The notes: generated by a model not told the origin, from the sequence alone. A stretch of 64,000 bases of DNA from Gammaproteobacteria bacterium (GCA_018826295.1 JAHJZX010000012.1:124001-188000), one strand, 5' to 3'. Counted from the first letter of the stretch, positions 41,039 to 50,086 are shown. A program made the numbers and translations.

Positions 41039-41063
41039 GCGCTTATTTGGTGCAGTTTGCACT
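41039..41063. promoter_or_regulatory. NtrC-like enhancer region of nasA
   Basis: GCGCTTATTTGGTGC (41039-41053) fits GCAC-N6-GGTGC with one mismatch, centred about 119 nt before the predicted start. As at the nrt operon, it overlaps a 15-nt near-palindrome, GGTGCAGTTTGCACT (41049-41063). Confidence 0.55.
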
Positions 41064-41137
41064 GTGCTAAAGCGCAGTGGCTAACTTGTGCTGTAGTGGT
41101 GTTTGGCTAAGACATTGATAATAAATAAAGTTATGGG

Positions 41138-41154
41138 TTGGCATTGTGCTTGCA
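41138..41154 (+). promoter_or_regulatory. Sigma-54 promoter of nasA
   Basis: TTGGCATTGTGCTTGCA has GG (41140-41141) and GC (41152-41153) exactly ten nt apart and matches TTGGCA...TTGCA of the -24/-12 consensus. The start would lie near 41165, giving a leader of about 245 nt. Confidence 0.85.
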
Positions 41155-41180
41155 AATCTTCAGGCGCACTAAGAATTAAA

Positions 41181-41307
41181 ATACCCGAAATAATTGAAGT
41201 TGCAGCAAGGCAGCGAGCGAGTGAAGCCCCATGAGCATAGATAGGCTATGTGATTGGGGTTCGGGAGCGAAGCTAACGCTGCTGCAGCTTCAAAGATGAA
41301 GGGGATA
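41181..41307 (+). repeat. ERIC-like palindromic element in the nasA leader
   Basis: The element is 127 nt long, the canonical ERIC length, with near-inverted ends (atacccg and ggggata). The centre gtgaagccccatgagcatag followed by ctatgtgattggggt matches the ERIC core (GTGAATCCCC ... GTGACTGGGGTGAGCG) with its inverted arms. It starts about 16 nt after the predicted transcription start. Confidence 0.85.
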
Positions 41308-41337
41308 AAGCACAAGTATATCGAGCAATGGCGCTCG
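41288..41337 (+). promoter_or_regulatory. NasT-type two-hairpin antitermination element, nasA leader
   Basis: P1 is CTTC-AAAGAT-GAAG (41288-41301) and P2 is CGAGC-AATGGC-GCTCG (41322-41337). Both hexaloops have A1 and G4. The linker is 20 nt. The 3' arm of P2 (41333-41337) is also the base of the terminator stem. P1 is formed entirely by the 3' end of the ERIC-like repeat. Confidence 0.75.
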
Positions 41338-41382
41338 CTATGTTATCCGGTCTTCCGGCTAACGTAGCGGGCGTTTTTTTTT
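41332..41382 (+). terminator. Leader terminator of nasA (antitermination target)
   Basis: A long stem (41332-41350 with 41355-41373, about 18 pairs including two wobbles and one mismatch, UCUU loop) is followed by nine T. It lies 28 nt before the nasA ATG and downstream of the sigma-54 promoter, so it should block nasA unless NasT acts. Confidence 0.9.
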
Positions 41383-41410
41383 GCCTTTTTACCGGAGATG
41401 GCCCAAACGC

Positions 41411-44089
41411 ATGAGTGACATTCTAACGACTTGCCCGTATTGCGGCGTCGGCTGCGGGATCCGCGCCAACCTGACAAGCCAGGCCGCTGATATAACAGGC
41501 GATAGCACCCACCCGGCGAATTTCGGCCGGCTCTGTGTTAAAGGCAGTGCGCTGGGGCAAACGCTGTCTGCTGAGGGGCGCTTATTGCAGCCGCAGGTTA
41601 ACGGCGAGGATTGCGACTGGCCAGCGGCGATTACTGCCGTGGCTGAGGGCTTACAGCAGACGATAGCCGAGCATGGCCCGGGCGCGGTGGCGATGTATTT
41701 ATCCGGCCAGTTGCTGACCGAAGATTACTATGTGGCGAATAAACTGATGAAAGGCTTTATCGGCAGTGCCCATGTCGATACCAACTCGCGCTTGTGTATG
41801 GCCTCTACCGTAGCCGGGCATAAACGGGCTTTTGGTGCTGATGTGGTGCCAGGCTGCTATGACGATATTGAACAGGCTAGCTTGTTTGTGTTGGTCGGCG
41901 CCAATATGGCGTGGAACCATCCGGTATTATTTCGGCGTATCCAGGCGGTACTGCAAGCCAACCCAGAGGCTAAGTTAGTCGTAATTGACCCGCGGCGCAG
42001 TGCCAGCTGCGAAGCGGCACAGCTGCATTTAAAACTGCGCCCCGGCACGGATGTGTTGCTGTTTAATGGCTTGCTGAGTTTTCTGGCACAGCAGGGCAAG
42101 CTGGATCAGCGCTTTATTAATTTACATACTGATGGTTTTGCAGAGGCCTTAGCCAGTGCACAGCAACAGGCCGCGACAGTGGCGCAGGTGGCCAGTGGTT
42201 GCGATTTACCAGCAGATCAAATACTGCAGTTTTACCGCTGCTTTGCTGATGAGCCACTTAGCCTGACGCTGTTTTCGCAAGGCGTAAATCAGGCCATTGA
42301 CGGCACCGATAAAGTGAATGCCATTATTAACTGCCATCTGGCCACCGGTCGCATTGGCAAGCCGGGCTGTGGCCCGTTTTCGCTGACCGGTCAGCCCAAT
42401 GCCATGGGCGGGCGTGAAGTTGGCGGCCTGGCCAATCAGCTGGCGGCGCATATTGATTACACTGATAAAACGCAGCAAGCGCTGGTTGGCGAATTCTGGC
42501 AGGCGCCAAAGCTGGTACGTCAGCCGGGTTATAAAGCCGTAGAGTTGTTTGCTGCCATTGAGCGCGGCGAGATTAAAGCCGTGTGGATAATGGCCACTAA
42601 CCCGCTGGTCAGCATGCCGCAGGCGGATAAGGTAAAAGCGGCGTTAGCTAAGTGCCCGTTAGTGATTGTCAGCGATATTTATCAGCATACCGATACACTG
42701 GCGCTGGCCAGTATTAAATTGCCGGCGCTGGGCTGGAGCGAGAAAGACGGCACGGTAACCAATTCTGAGCGGCGCATTTCACGCCAACGGGCGCTGTGTC
42801 CGCCGCCGGGGCAGGCTAAAGCCGACTGGCAAATTATCTGTGAAGTTGCTAAAGCCATGGGCTTTACGCACGGCTTTAATTTTAGCCATGCCGGGCAGAT
42901 TTTTGCTGAACATGCCGCGCTGTCAGGTTATCAAAACAGTGGTAAGCGCGCCTTTAATATCTCAGCGCTGGCCAGGCTTAGCGCTGAACAATATCAACAA
43001 CTTGCACCTATCCAGTGGCCGGTAACCGATACCAGGCCACAGGGCACGACGCGGCTGTTTGCCGATGGTAATTTTTTTACCGCTAATGGCCGCGCGCAGT
43101 TTATTGCGCTGCGCCAGCGCGGTTTGACACAGGCAGCGCCGGCCACACCCTTATGGCTAAACAGCGGCCGGCTGCGCGATCAGTGGCATAGCATGACCCG
43201 CACCGGTAGCGTGGCCGGTTTAATGCAACATACCCCGGAGCCCTTTGTTACTTTGCACCCGGCTGATGCCGCTTTATATGGCGTGACGCAGGGTGAGCTG
43301 GTGCAGCTGAGTAACGCCGGCGGCCGCTTAGTGCTGCGCGCCGATATCAGCGCCAATCAGCGCCCCGGCGAGCTGTTTGTGCCGATGCACTGGAGCGCGC
43401 AGTTTGCCAGCCAGGCCAGGGTGGATACCCTGTTTGCTGCCGACACGGATGCCATTTCCGGCCAGCCGGCGTTAAAGCTGAGCCAGGTGGCACTGCGCCG
43501 TTTTATGCCAAAGTGGCAGGCCTTGCTACTGACTAAGCAACCGTTAACGGTGCCACAACTGGCGCTGTTTAATCAGCATTATCTGGCGCGGGTGCCGCTG
43601 GGCAGCTGTCAGAGCTACCGGCTGGGCTTAACCGATGCGCTTGACCCCCGGCAGCTGTTACAGCAACTGCAATTAACGCCCAGCGTGTGCTGTAGCGACA
43701 GCGGGCAAGGCCAGCTGACAGGCTATCGCGCGGCGGCTATCGACAATAATCAGCTGCAATGGCTGCTGCTGGTCAGCACTGCGCTGCCGCATGCCGACCA
43801 GAGCTGGCTGAACCAGCAGTTTAGCGGCCCGATAAGCGCGGCTAACCGCCGGCAATTGCTGAGCGGCCGGGCCGGACAGGGCAAGGCCGCGGACAACAGC
43901 GCACTGATTTGCAGTTGCTTTAATGTGCGAAGTTTGGCGATATGCCAGGCCATTACCGCAGGGGCCGACAGTACCGCCAAACTCGGCAAACAGCTTAACT
44001 GCGGTACCAATTGCGGCTCTTGTTTACCGGAGCTGAGTGCGCTGTTAAAGCGTCAACTTAGTCAAACCAACTTATTGCAAGGAGCTTAA
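41411..44089 (+). CDS. nasA: Assimilatory nitrate reductase catalytic subunit NasA
   Basis: An 892-residue cytoplasmic molybdoenzyme. The N-terminal [4Fe-4S] motif is CPYCGVGCGI with the fourth Cys in FGRLCVKG. Bis-MGD domain landmarks include NSRLCMASTVAGHKRAFGAD, GQPNAMGGREVGGLANQL and MATNPLVSMP. A BFD-like [2Fe-2S] domain at the C-terminus has CSCFNVRS and CGTNCGSC, as in Klebsiella NasA. The ATG at 41411 gives the normal MSDILTTCPYCG start; the frame is open 30 nt upstream into the terminator. Nitrite formed here goes to NirBD. Confidence 0.95.
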   Translation: MSDILTTCPYCGVGCGIRANLTSQAADITGDSTHPANFGRLCVKGSALGQTLSAEGRLLQPQVNGEDCDWPAAITAVAEGLQQTIAEHGPGAVAMYLSGQLLTEDYYVANKLMKGFIGSAHVDTNSRLCMASTVAGHKRAFGADVVPGCYDDIEQASLFVLVGANMAWNHPVLFRRIQAVLQANPEAKLVVIDPRRSASCEAAQLHLKLRPGTDVLLFNGLLSFLAQQGKLDQRFINLHTDGFAEALASAQQQAATVAQVASGCDLPADQILQFYRCFADEPLSLTLFSQGVNQAIDGTDKVNAIINCHLATGRIGKPGCGPFSLTGQPNAMGGREVGGLANQLAAHIDYTDKTQQALVGEFWQAPKLVRQPGYKAVELFAAIERGEIKAVWIMATNPLVSMPQADKVKAALAKCPLVIVSDIYQHTDTLALASIKLPALGWSEKDGTVTNSERRISRQRALCPPPGQAKADWQIICEVAKAMGFTHGFNFSHAGQIFAEHAALSGYQNSGKRAFNISALARLSAEQYQQLAPIQWPVTDTRPQGTTRLFADGNFFTANGRAQFIALRQRGLTQAAPATPLWLNSGRLRDQWHSMTRTGSVAGLMQHTPEPFVTLHPADAALYGVTQGELVQLSNAGGRLVLRADISANQRPGELFVPMHWSAQFASQARVDTLFAADTDAISGQPALKLSQVALRRFMPKWQALLLTKQPLTVPQLALFNQHYLARVPLGSCQSYRLGLTDALDPRQLLQQLQLTPSVCCSDSGQGQLTGYRAAAIDNNQLQWLLLVSTALPHADQSWLNQQFSGPISAANRRQLLSGRAGQGKAADNSALICSCFNVRSLAICQAITAGADSTAKLGKQLNCGTNCGSCLPELSALLKRQLSQTNLLQGA

Positions 44090-44091
44090 CC

Positions 44092-44880
44092 ATGACGGCA
44101 ATTAACTCTGTTGGTGCAGTGGCGCTGGTGGGCGCCGGGCCCGGTGCCGCCGATTTACTGACCCTGCGCGCGCTGAAGCTGATCCAGCAAGCCGGCGCGG
44201 TAGTGTATGACCGGCTGGTAAGCGAAGAGGTGTTGGCACTTATTCCGCCCGGATGTCTGTGCTTTGATGTTGGTAAAAGCCGCGGCCAGCACAGTGTGTC
44301 GCAGGCAGAGATCGGCGCCTTATTAGTGCAACTGGCGCAGCAGGGCTTAAAAGTAGTGCGGTTAAAAGGCGGCGACCCGGCGATTTTCGGCCGTTTAGCT
44401 GAAGAGCTGGATGCACTGGATAGCGCCGGCATTCGCTGGCAGATAGTGCCCGGCATCAGCGCGGCCTCCGGCTGTGCCGCAGCTACCGGCATACCGCTGA
44501 CCGAGCGTGGTATTGCCCAGCAATTGCGTTTTATCAGCGCGGTGGATAAAGATTGCAATACGACACAAGACTGGGCCAGCCTAGCCAGGCCCGGCCAAAC
44601 GCTGGTGTTCTATATGGGGCTAAGTGCACTGAGTGAAATAAGCCAACAGCTGATAGCGCATGGCCTGGCCCCCGACTGGCCGCTGCTGTTGGTGGAAAAC
44701 GGCAGCCGGCCAGCGCAGCGTCAGTTATTAACCACGCTGACGGAAGCTGCCACTGCGGCCCAACATATGGCCCTGCAGTCACCGTGTTTAATACTGGTAG
44801 GCGAGGTGGTATTGCGACAGCGTCAACTCGTTCCGCTGATGACACAGCTAAAGCAACAGGTGGGATATTTAGCAGCGTAA
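44092..44880 (+). CDS. cobA: Uroporphyrinogen-III C-methyltransferase CobA
   Basis: A 262-residue SAM-dependent enzyme that makes precorrin-2 on the way to siroheme. It has VGAGPGAADLLTLRALKLIQ, VVYDRLVS, VVRLKGGDPAIFGRLAEEL and VPGISAASGCAAATGIPLTER. It lacks the CysG dehydrogenase/chelatase half. It follows nasA by 2 nt with an AGGAG site, supplying siroheme precursor for NirB. Confidence 0.94.
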   Translation: MTAINSVGAVALVGAGPGAADLLTLRALKLIQQAGAVVYDRLVSEEVLALIPPGCLCFDVGKSRGQHSVSQAEIGALLVQLAQQGLKVVRLKGGDPAIFGRLAEELDALDSAGIRWQIVPGISAASGCAAATGIPLTERGIAQQLRFISAVDKDCNTTQDWASLARPGQTLVFYMGLSALSEISQQLIAHGLAPDWPLLLVENGSRPAQRQLLTTLTEAATAAQHMALQSPCLILVGEVVLRQRQLVPLMTQLKQQVGYLAA

Positions 44881-44887
44881 AGTAACA

Positions 44888-44920
44888 ACAAAAACGCCAC
44901 CCTAAGGTGGCGTTTTTGTT
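44888..44920. terminator. Terminator between cobA and tRNA-Val
   Basis: AACGCCACC and GGTGGCGTT pair around a CTAA loop, with A-rich sequence on one side and TTTTTGTTT on the other, so it can act in both directions. Confidence 0.9.
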
Positions 44921-44929
44921 TGAATTTGT

Positions 44930-45006
44930 TGGTGCGTCCTAGTGGACTCGAACCACCGACCCCCACCATGTCAAGGTGGTGCTCTAACCAGCTGAGCTAA
45001 GGACGC
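44930..45006 (-). tRNA. tRNA-Val(GAC)
   Basis: The minus strand reads GCGTCC...GGACGC ACCA, with the acceptor stem closed and CCA encoded. The D-arm (AGCTCAGCTGGTTAGAGC), the anticodon loop TTGACAT with anticodon GAC, and the T-arm GGTTCGAGTCC are all standard. A promoter with TTGCCA and TAACAT 17 nt apart lies upstream (45071 to 45045). Confidence 0.96.
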
Positions 45007-45123
45007 ACACTTTTTGTTGCTGCGCACGGCGAACAACGGCGGCTATGTTATTGTGCCACTGCTATATTGGCAAGTGTTTTTATAGCGGTAGCGCGAGTTT
45101 GCTGTATTTTTCGCCGCTTTAGT

Positions 45124-46134
45124 TTAGCCGCCGGACGTTAACTGCAGCGGGCACTGGCTGTTGAGGTCTTGCCACCATGTTACGTGCTTACTGAGTTCTG
45201 CACGCATTTGCTGATAATTACCGGCGAAGCGTTGTTGTAGTGCCGGATAAAGCGGCGTATCGCGGTAGAGTGTCTGCAGTAGTGGCCAAAGTTGCTGTTG
45301 GTAACGTTCAAGATTAACCGTGTACTGCTGTACCTGGGCAATAAAGTACTTATTAAAAATATTAGCCAGAATGTCCAGCTGCTGTTTATCCGGCCTTGGC
45401 CGGCATAGCTTATCGGCGGTTACGCTTGCCAGCATCAAATTCAGCTGTGCCAGCTGGTGGCTGCTATGGCGCAGGCTGTATTGTAAGCGGCCGATAAAAT
45501 TATACTGATACAACAGTTGCAGCTGTTGCTCTATGTCAACCGCTGCTGCCGCCTGCCAGTTTTGTTCGCTGATAAATTGTTGCAGCAGCGTGAGCTCTGT
45601 CAGTGCCTGCCAGGTTTCGTTTTGTCCCGCGACATCGCTAAGCGGCAGGCTGTCACGCACGCCAAACAGCTGTTTGCGCAAGGTATCGTCGGTCAGCAAC
45701 ATATTATTAAAGGCGATATGCACGCTGTCTTGTTTGTGCTGATACACCTGTTGCAACTGTTGCTGCAACTCTGTGTTATCCCAGCTTTGGCTCAGGCAGT
45801 TTTGTAACTGGCTAAGAAAACGCAGCTCATAGCCAAGTTGTTTACTGGCGCTGTATACCCGGCCAAGACTGGAATTGCGCTCGCCAATTAAGATATCCAG
45901 GCCGCAGCGGCGGGTGGTGAAGGTGTCCGTCAGATCAAGTCGCAAGTCAGGCAGCGGCTGCTTTATATCACGTGGCTCGGCCAGTGCGGCGGCTGGGGGC
46001 ATTGGCGTTTGTGGCGCCTCAGTCGCCAGCACCCGGGCCAGACGCTGTTGATAGGTGTTAAATACCTTATCGCCACTATTGCCGGAGCAGGCGAGCAGGC
46101 TAAGGGCCAGTAACGGCAGTAGCCATAGCTTCAT
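45124..46134 (-). CDS. DUF3080 family lipoprotein
   Basis: A 336-residue protein with a lipoprotein signal (LLPLLALSLLAC, Cys16 as lipid site). The mature part is helical and Gln/Leu-rich. It resembles the DUF3080 family of gammaproteobacterial lipoproteins, whose function is unknown. The start lies 3 nt after the norM stop, so the two are co-transcribed. Confidence 0.75.
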   Translation of the reverse strand: MKLWLLPLLALSLLACSGNSGDKVFNTYQQRLARVLATEAPQTPMPPAAALAEPRDIKQPLPDLRLDLTDTFTTRRCGLDILIGERNSSLGRVYSASKQLGYELRFLSQLQNCLSQSWDNTELQQQLQQVYQHKQDSVHIAFNNMLLTDDTLRKQLFGVRDSLPLSDVAGQNETWQALTELTLLQQFISEQNWQAAAAVDIEQQLQLLYQYNFIGRLQYSLRHSSHQLAQLNLMLASVTADKLCRPRPDKQQLDILANIFNKYFIAQVQQYTVNLERYQQQLWPLLQTLYRDTPLYPALQQRFAGNYQQMRAELSKHVTWWQDLNSQCPLQLTSGG

Positions 46135-46137
46135 GTT

Positions 46138-47496
46138 CTAAGCTGCCTCTTGTTCGAATCTATGCAGTGTACGTTTTAAGATAATAGCCAGTAGTATCGC
46201 TGCAACGCTTAAACCGGCGATAATACCAATCCAGAAGCCGTGTGCCCCCATCGGTGCCACCAGCCAATTGGTTAAACCCAATACGGCACCCAGGCCAAAG
46301 CCGATTGGCCAGTAAGCAATTAAGGTAATAAAAAATACCGGTTTAGTCACTTTCATACCACGCAGCGCGCAGGCCGACACCACCTGTATCGCGTCCGATA
46401 CCTGATAAAAACAGGCCAGAATTAACAGCGATGCCGCCAGCGCAATAACGCTCTGATCCGGTGAGTATAGGGCGGCAATACTGCCACGCAGTAAAAACGT
46501 TAAACTGGCAATTAAAAACGACATCAGCACCGCCAACACGATGGCGGTTGATACCGCTTTTTTCAGCTCCAGTATGCTTTGCTGGCCAACCAGATGGCCA
46601 ACGCGAATGGTAGTGGCCATGCCTAAACTCAGTGGCAGCATAAATACGATACCACTGTAGTTTTGCGCAATTTGATGGCCGGCCACCATAATAGGCCCAA
46701 GATGCACTATCGCCAGCGGAATACAGGCAAATAGGGTCACTTCAAAAAAGATAGAAAACGCAATTGGCGTACCGATACAGATGATCTGCCAGATGTCTTT
46801 TGGGTTAACCCGGTAGCTATCCGGCTGCGTGCGGTAATGTGCTGTGCTGCGGCTATACCAGCCGTAAAGCAACATGGCGATAAACATGGCGACAAACACC
46901 AGCGCCGTGGCGATACCACAGCCAGCGCCGCCAAGTGCCGGCATGCCCAGCTTACCGTAAATAAATACATAGTTGGCGGGGATGTTTACCAAAATGCCAA
47001 CGAAGCTGATCCACATGCTGGCTTTGGTATTGCCGATGCCTTCAAACATGCTGCGCAGCACCATGTAGCCGGCGGCGGGGAATAAGCCAAAGCTGACATA
47101 ATACAGATAATCCAGCGCTTTTTGCCGCAGGGTTTCATCCATATTCAACAAGTCTATCGGTACATGCACATACAGCATCAGCACAAACAGCATTGCCGCC
47201 AGTGCCATGGCCAAGTACATCGCCTGCACCGTAAAATGGGTAACCGGTTTGACCTGTTTACTGCCGTAGTACTGCGCCACTATTGGTGTAAGTGCCAGTA
47301 ATAAACCCTGCATCGTCATCACTACCGGAAACCATAAACCGGATGCCACCGCAATAGCTGCCATATCCACTGCGCTGTAACGGCCAGCCATAACGGTATC
47401 GACAAAATACATTAGGGTTTGGGTTAGCTGCGCCAGCACGATGGGGCCGGAAAGTTTCAGGATGGTTCTGGCTTCGAAGCGGGAAAAAGGTAACAT
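46138..47496 (-). CDS. norM: MATE family multidrug efflux pump (NorM type)
   Basis: About 452 residues with 12 hydrophobic helices and MATE landmarks (LKLSGPIVLAQLTQTLMYF, VDTVMAGRYSAVDMAAIAVA, NVPANY-like NIPANYVFIYGKLG). It probably exports cationic drugs in exchange for Na+ or H+. The frame is open to 47577, but that would overlap ribE on the other strand and add 27 non-family residues, so the ATG at 47496 is preferred. Confidence 0.88.
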   Translation of the reverse strand: MLPFSRFEARTILKLSGPIVLAQLTQTLMYFVDTVMAGRYSAVDMAAIAVASGLWFPVVMTMQGLLLALTPIVAQYYGSKQVKPVTHFTVQAMYLAMALAAMLFVLMLYVHVPIDLLNMDETLRQKALDYLYYVSFGLFPAAGYMVLRSMFEGIGNTKASMWISFVGILVNIPANYVFIYGKLGMPALGGAGCGIATALVFVAMFIAMLLYGWYSRSTAHYRTQPDSYRVNPKDIWQIICIGTPIAFSIFFEVTLFACIPLAIVHLGPIMVAGHQIAQNYSGIVFMLPLSLGMATTIRVGHLVGQQSILELKKAVSTAIVLAVLMSFLIASLTFLLRGSIAALYSPDQSVIALAASLLILACFYQVSDAIQVVSACALRGMKVTKPVFFITLIAYWPIGFGLGAVLGLTNWLVAPMGAHGFWIGIIAGLSVAAILLAIILKRTLHRFEQEAA

Positions 47497-47556
47497 ATGC
47501 AGGTCTGTTGTATCAGCAGCGTGTAGTGGCGCGCAATGTAGCACAAATGGGGGCTT

Positions 47557-48186
47557 ATGTTTACCGGAATAGTTCAAACCAAAGCGCAGTTAACAGCAAT
47601 TCGCGACGAAGCGGGTTTTCGTCAGTTAACGCTGCAGCCAGGCGCGCAATATCTGCAAAATTTGGCCCGTGGTGCCAGCATCGCTATTAATGGCGTTTGT
47701 TTAACCGTAACGGATTTTGACAGTGCGGCCGGTTGGGTGTGCTTTGATGTGATAGCTGAAACGCTAAGTAAAACTAATCTGGGCGCTATACAGCCGGGTG
47801 ATGCCGTCAATTTTGAACGTTCATTAAGCTTTGGCAGTGAACTGGGCGGCCATATTGTCTCTGGCCATATTCAAACCACGGCAACGATAACCGCATTGGA
47901 TAAGACGGCTAATAACTGTGCCATGCGTTTAACCCTGGCGCCATATTATATGCGTTACATATTAAGCAAAGGTTTTATTGCTGTAGAAGGTTGCAGTTTA
48001 ACGGTGGGTGAAACCTATAGCGATGGTTTTAGTTTATACCTGATCCCGGAAACGCTGGCCATTACCACCCTGGGCCTTAAACAGTTGGGCGATACACTTA
48101 ATATCGAGCTCGATCAGCAAACGCAAACCATAGTGCAAACGGTAGAACGGATTATGGCCGAACGCTTCGGTGCTGCCGGCGGCTAA
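47557..48186 (+). CDS. ribE: Riboflavin synthase alpha chain
   Basis: A 209-residue enzyme with the hallmark MFTGIVQ start and two lumazine-binding repeats (SIAINGVCLTV and FIAVEGCSLTV, each with the conserved substrate loop; GGHIVSGHI between). It makes riboflavin from two lumazine molecules. It stands alone, divergent from norM. Confidence 0.94.
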   Translation: MFTGIVQTKAQLTAIRDEAGFRQLTLQPGAQYLQNLARGASIAINGVCLTVTDFDSAAGWVCFDVIAETLSKTNLGAIQPGDAVNFERSLSFGSELGGHIVSGHIQTTATITALDKTANNCAMRLTLAPYYMRYILSKGFIAVEGCSLTVGETYSDGFSLYLIPETLAITTLGLKQLGDTLNIELDQQTQTIVQTVERIMAERFGAAGG

Positions 48187-48383
48187 TAATACTGCTCGTC
48201 ATCGGCATCAATAAACAGCTGTATGCTGTGGTGCTGCTCGTCTTTATGCACTTTGACATGGATCGGATTGCAGCAGTTGCTGCAATCTTCGATAAAGTCC
48301 TGATCGTCGTCGGTCACTTCAACACTCAGGTGCGTTGCGTGGCCGCAAAACGGACAGCTGATAGTTTGCTGCAAAATGCTCAT
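48183..48383 (-). CDS. CPXCG motif-containing cysteine-rich protein
   Basis: A 66-residue small protein with ISCPFCGHATHL and CSNCCNPIHV, two Cys pairs likely to bind zinc. It matches the CPXCG family of unknown function. It converges on ribE with a 4-nt overlap of the ends. Confidence 0.85.
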   Translation of the reverse strand: MSILQQTISCPFCGHATHLSVEVTDDDQDFIEDCSNCCNPIHVKVHKDEQHHSIQLFIDADDEQYY

Positions 48384-48406
48384 AGTGGCTCCTACGCCAG
48401 CATCGT

Positions 48407-49165
48407 TCAGGCTTTGCTGGTGCTACTTAAACTGCGCCCGCCGTCTACCGCCAGAATTTGGCCGGTGATATAAGGCGAACGCGCTAAAAATAGCACCGTA
48501 TTGGCAATATCCTCTGGCGAGCCCAGCTGTTTAAGCGGTATCTGCCGCATAATTGCTGCTTTATCCTGCTCGTTAAGCTGCACAGATTGCTCGGGCGGCC
48601 ATAAAATTGCGCCTGGTGCTATACCGTTAACTCTTATTGTAGGTGCTAATTCTAACGCCAGCGATTTGGTCATCATTAAAAGTGCGGCTTTGGCCATACA
48701 ATACAGACTATGGCCCGAAAGCGGCTTGTCGGCATGAATATCCACCATATTAATAATGGCGCCCTGTTGCTCAGCTAAATGCGGCGCTAATGCCTGGCTT
48801 AAAAAATACGGTGCTTTGACGTTAGAGCCAAATAAATCCTGCCATTGATTTATTGTTGACTGGCCCAGCGGCGTAGGAAAAAAACTCGAGGCATTATTCA
48901 CCAGCAGGTCAAGCCGGCCAAAACAGTTAACCGCTTCATCGGCTAAAGTTGCCCAGCGGTTTTCATCAAGTAAATCGGCTCGTAATACGGCGGCACTGTT
49001 TGCACGCTGCGCATTTAATTGCTGCGCCAGGACGTCAGCGGCCTGCCGAGATAAATTGCAGTGAATAATAACGTTATAGCCGGCGCTGTGCAGGGTGATG
49101 GCCGTCTGCCGGCCAAGCCGTTTTGCGCTGCCGGTAATAAGGGCAGCGGCAGAATTTTTTATCAT
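48407..49165 (-). CDS. folM: Pteridine reductase / dihydromonapterin reductase-like (SDR)
   Basis: A 252-residue short-chain dehydrogenase. The TGSAKRLGR motif replaces the usual TGxxxGxG, as in FolM and trypanosomatid PTR1, which reduce pterins with NADPH. NNASSFFPTPL, the YCMAKAAL catalytic pair and SPEDIANTVLFLA follow. Likely product: tetrahydromonapterin or tetrahydrofolate-related pterins. Confidence 0.85.
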   Translation of the reverse strand: MIKNSAAALITGSAKRLGRQTAITLHSAGYNVIIHCNLSRQAADVLAQQLNAQRANSAAVLRADLLDENRWATLADEAVNCFGRLDLLVNNASSFFPTPLGQSTINQWQDLFGSNVKAPYFLSQALAPHLAEQQGAIINMVDIHADKPLSGHSLYCMAKAALLMMTKSLALELAPTIRVNGIAPGAILWPPEQSVQLNEQDKAAIMRQIPLKQLGSPEDIANTVLFLARSPYITGQILAVDGGRSLSSTSKA

Positions 49166-49225
49166 GCTTTAAGTATCTCTGTTTGGATGAATGCAGCGGT
49201 TATACCGGCACAGCGCTAACAACGA

Positions 49226-50086
49226 TCAGTAGAATAGTTGTTTAATCATTTCTTGCGCCTGCACCAGATAGGCACCACGGAATATGTAGGCATGGTTAAG
49301 TACATGATAAAGATTATAAACATCTTTGCGTTCATTAAAAGCCTGGTCTAGCGGATAGAGCTCATTGTAACTTTGATAAAAGGCATCCGGGAAACGGCCA
49401 AATAAGGTGCTGTAGGCGATATCGGCTTCGCGGTCACCAAAATAGCAGGCTGGGTCAAACACGGCCGGGGCGTCGGAGCAAAATCCGATATTGCCGCGCC
49501 ATAAATCACCATGCAATAAACTGGGGGCCGGTTGATAATGTTGCAGCCTCTGCCGGCATTGTTCTACCAGATAATCAATTTTACCAAAGCCAAAGCCTTG
49601 CTCTAGCAAAAGTTGCAGCTGCCAGCCCAGACGTTGCTCAGAGAAAAAGCTGCTCCAGTTGCTTTGCCATTTATTCGGTTGCACGGTACTGCCAAGCATA
49701 TTGTCCCAGTCAAAGCCATACATCGCCTGATCATGCTGTTTATGCAGCAATGCCAGTTGCTGTGCCAGATTGCGCCAGCCACTAACGCTTTCGCCTTGCA
49801 TGGGTAAATATTCCAACACCAGAAACGCCTTATCAACGGTTTGGCCAGTACAAATAACCTGCGGTACCCGGATGCAATGCGCCTGTTGTAAGGTTTGCAG
49901 GCTGAGGGCTTCGGTTTCAAATTGCTCCAGTTGTTCGCGTTGGTTTAACTTAACAAAATAGTGCTGGCCGTTACCGCTAATATGCCAGGCCAGATTAATG
50001 CTGCCGCCATCAAGTTGGGATTTATGCTCAATCTGAAAACCACATTCCAACTCACTGTTGATATGCTCAGCTAATGCCTGCCACAT
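49226..50086 (-). CDS. Fructosamine kinase family protein
   Basis: A 286-residue kinase-like protein with LDGGSINLAWHI, FVKLN (ATP lysine), LLHGDLWRGNIGF (catalytic Asp) and FDPACYFGDREADIA (metal loop). It belongs to the YniA/fructosamine-3-kinase family that phosphorylates glycated amines or related metabolites. Start ATG at 50086 with GGAG upstream. Confidence 0.88.
   Translation of the reverse strand: MWQALAEHINSELECGFQIEHKSQLDGGSINLAWHISGNGQHYFVKLNQREQLEQFETEALSLQTLQQAHCIRVPQVICTGQTVDKAFLVLEYLPMQGESVSGWRNLAQQLALLHKQHDQAMYGFDWDNMLGSTVQPNKWQSNWSSFFSEQRLGWQLQLLLEQGFGFGKIDYLVEQCRQRLQHYQPAPSLLHGDLWRGNIGFCSDAPAVFDPACYFGDREADIAYSTLFGRFPDAFYQSYNELYPLDQAFNERKDVYNLYHVLNHAYIFRGAYLVQAQEMIKQLFY

Larger units (their letters stand above)
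40951..41410. other. 460-nt regulatory region between nasT and nasA
   Basis: No gene is seen here. In order it holds an NtrC-like site, a sigma-54 promoter, a 127-bp ERIC-like repeat and a NasT-type hairpin/terminator leader, all reading towards nasA. No clear promoter was found for nasT on the other strand. Confidence 0.75.

Noticed and set aside
47497..47577. Longer start for norM
   Set aside because: The extra 27 residues do not resemble the family and would overlap the start of ribE on the other strand.
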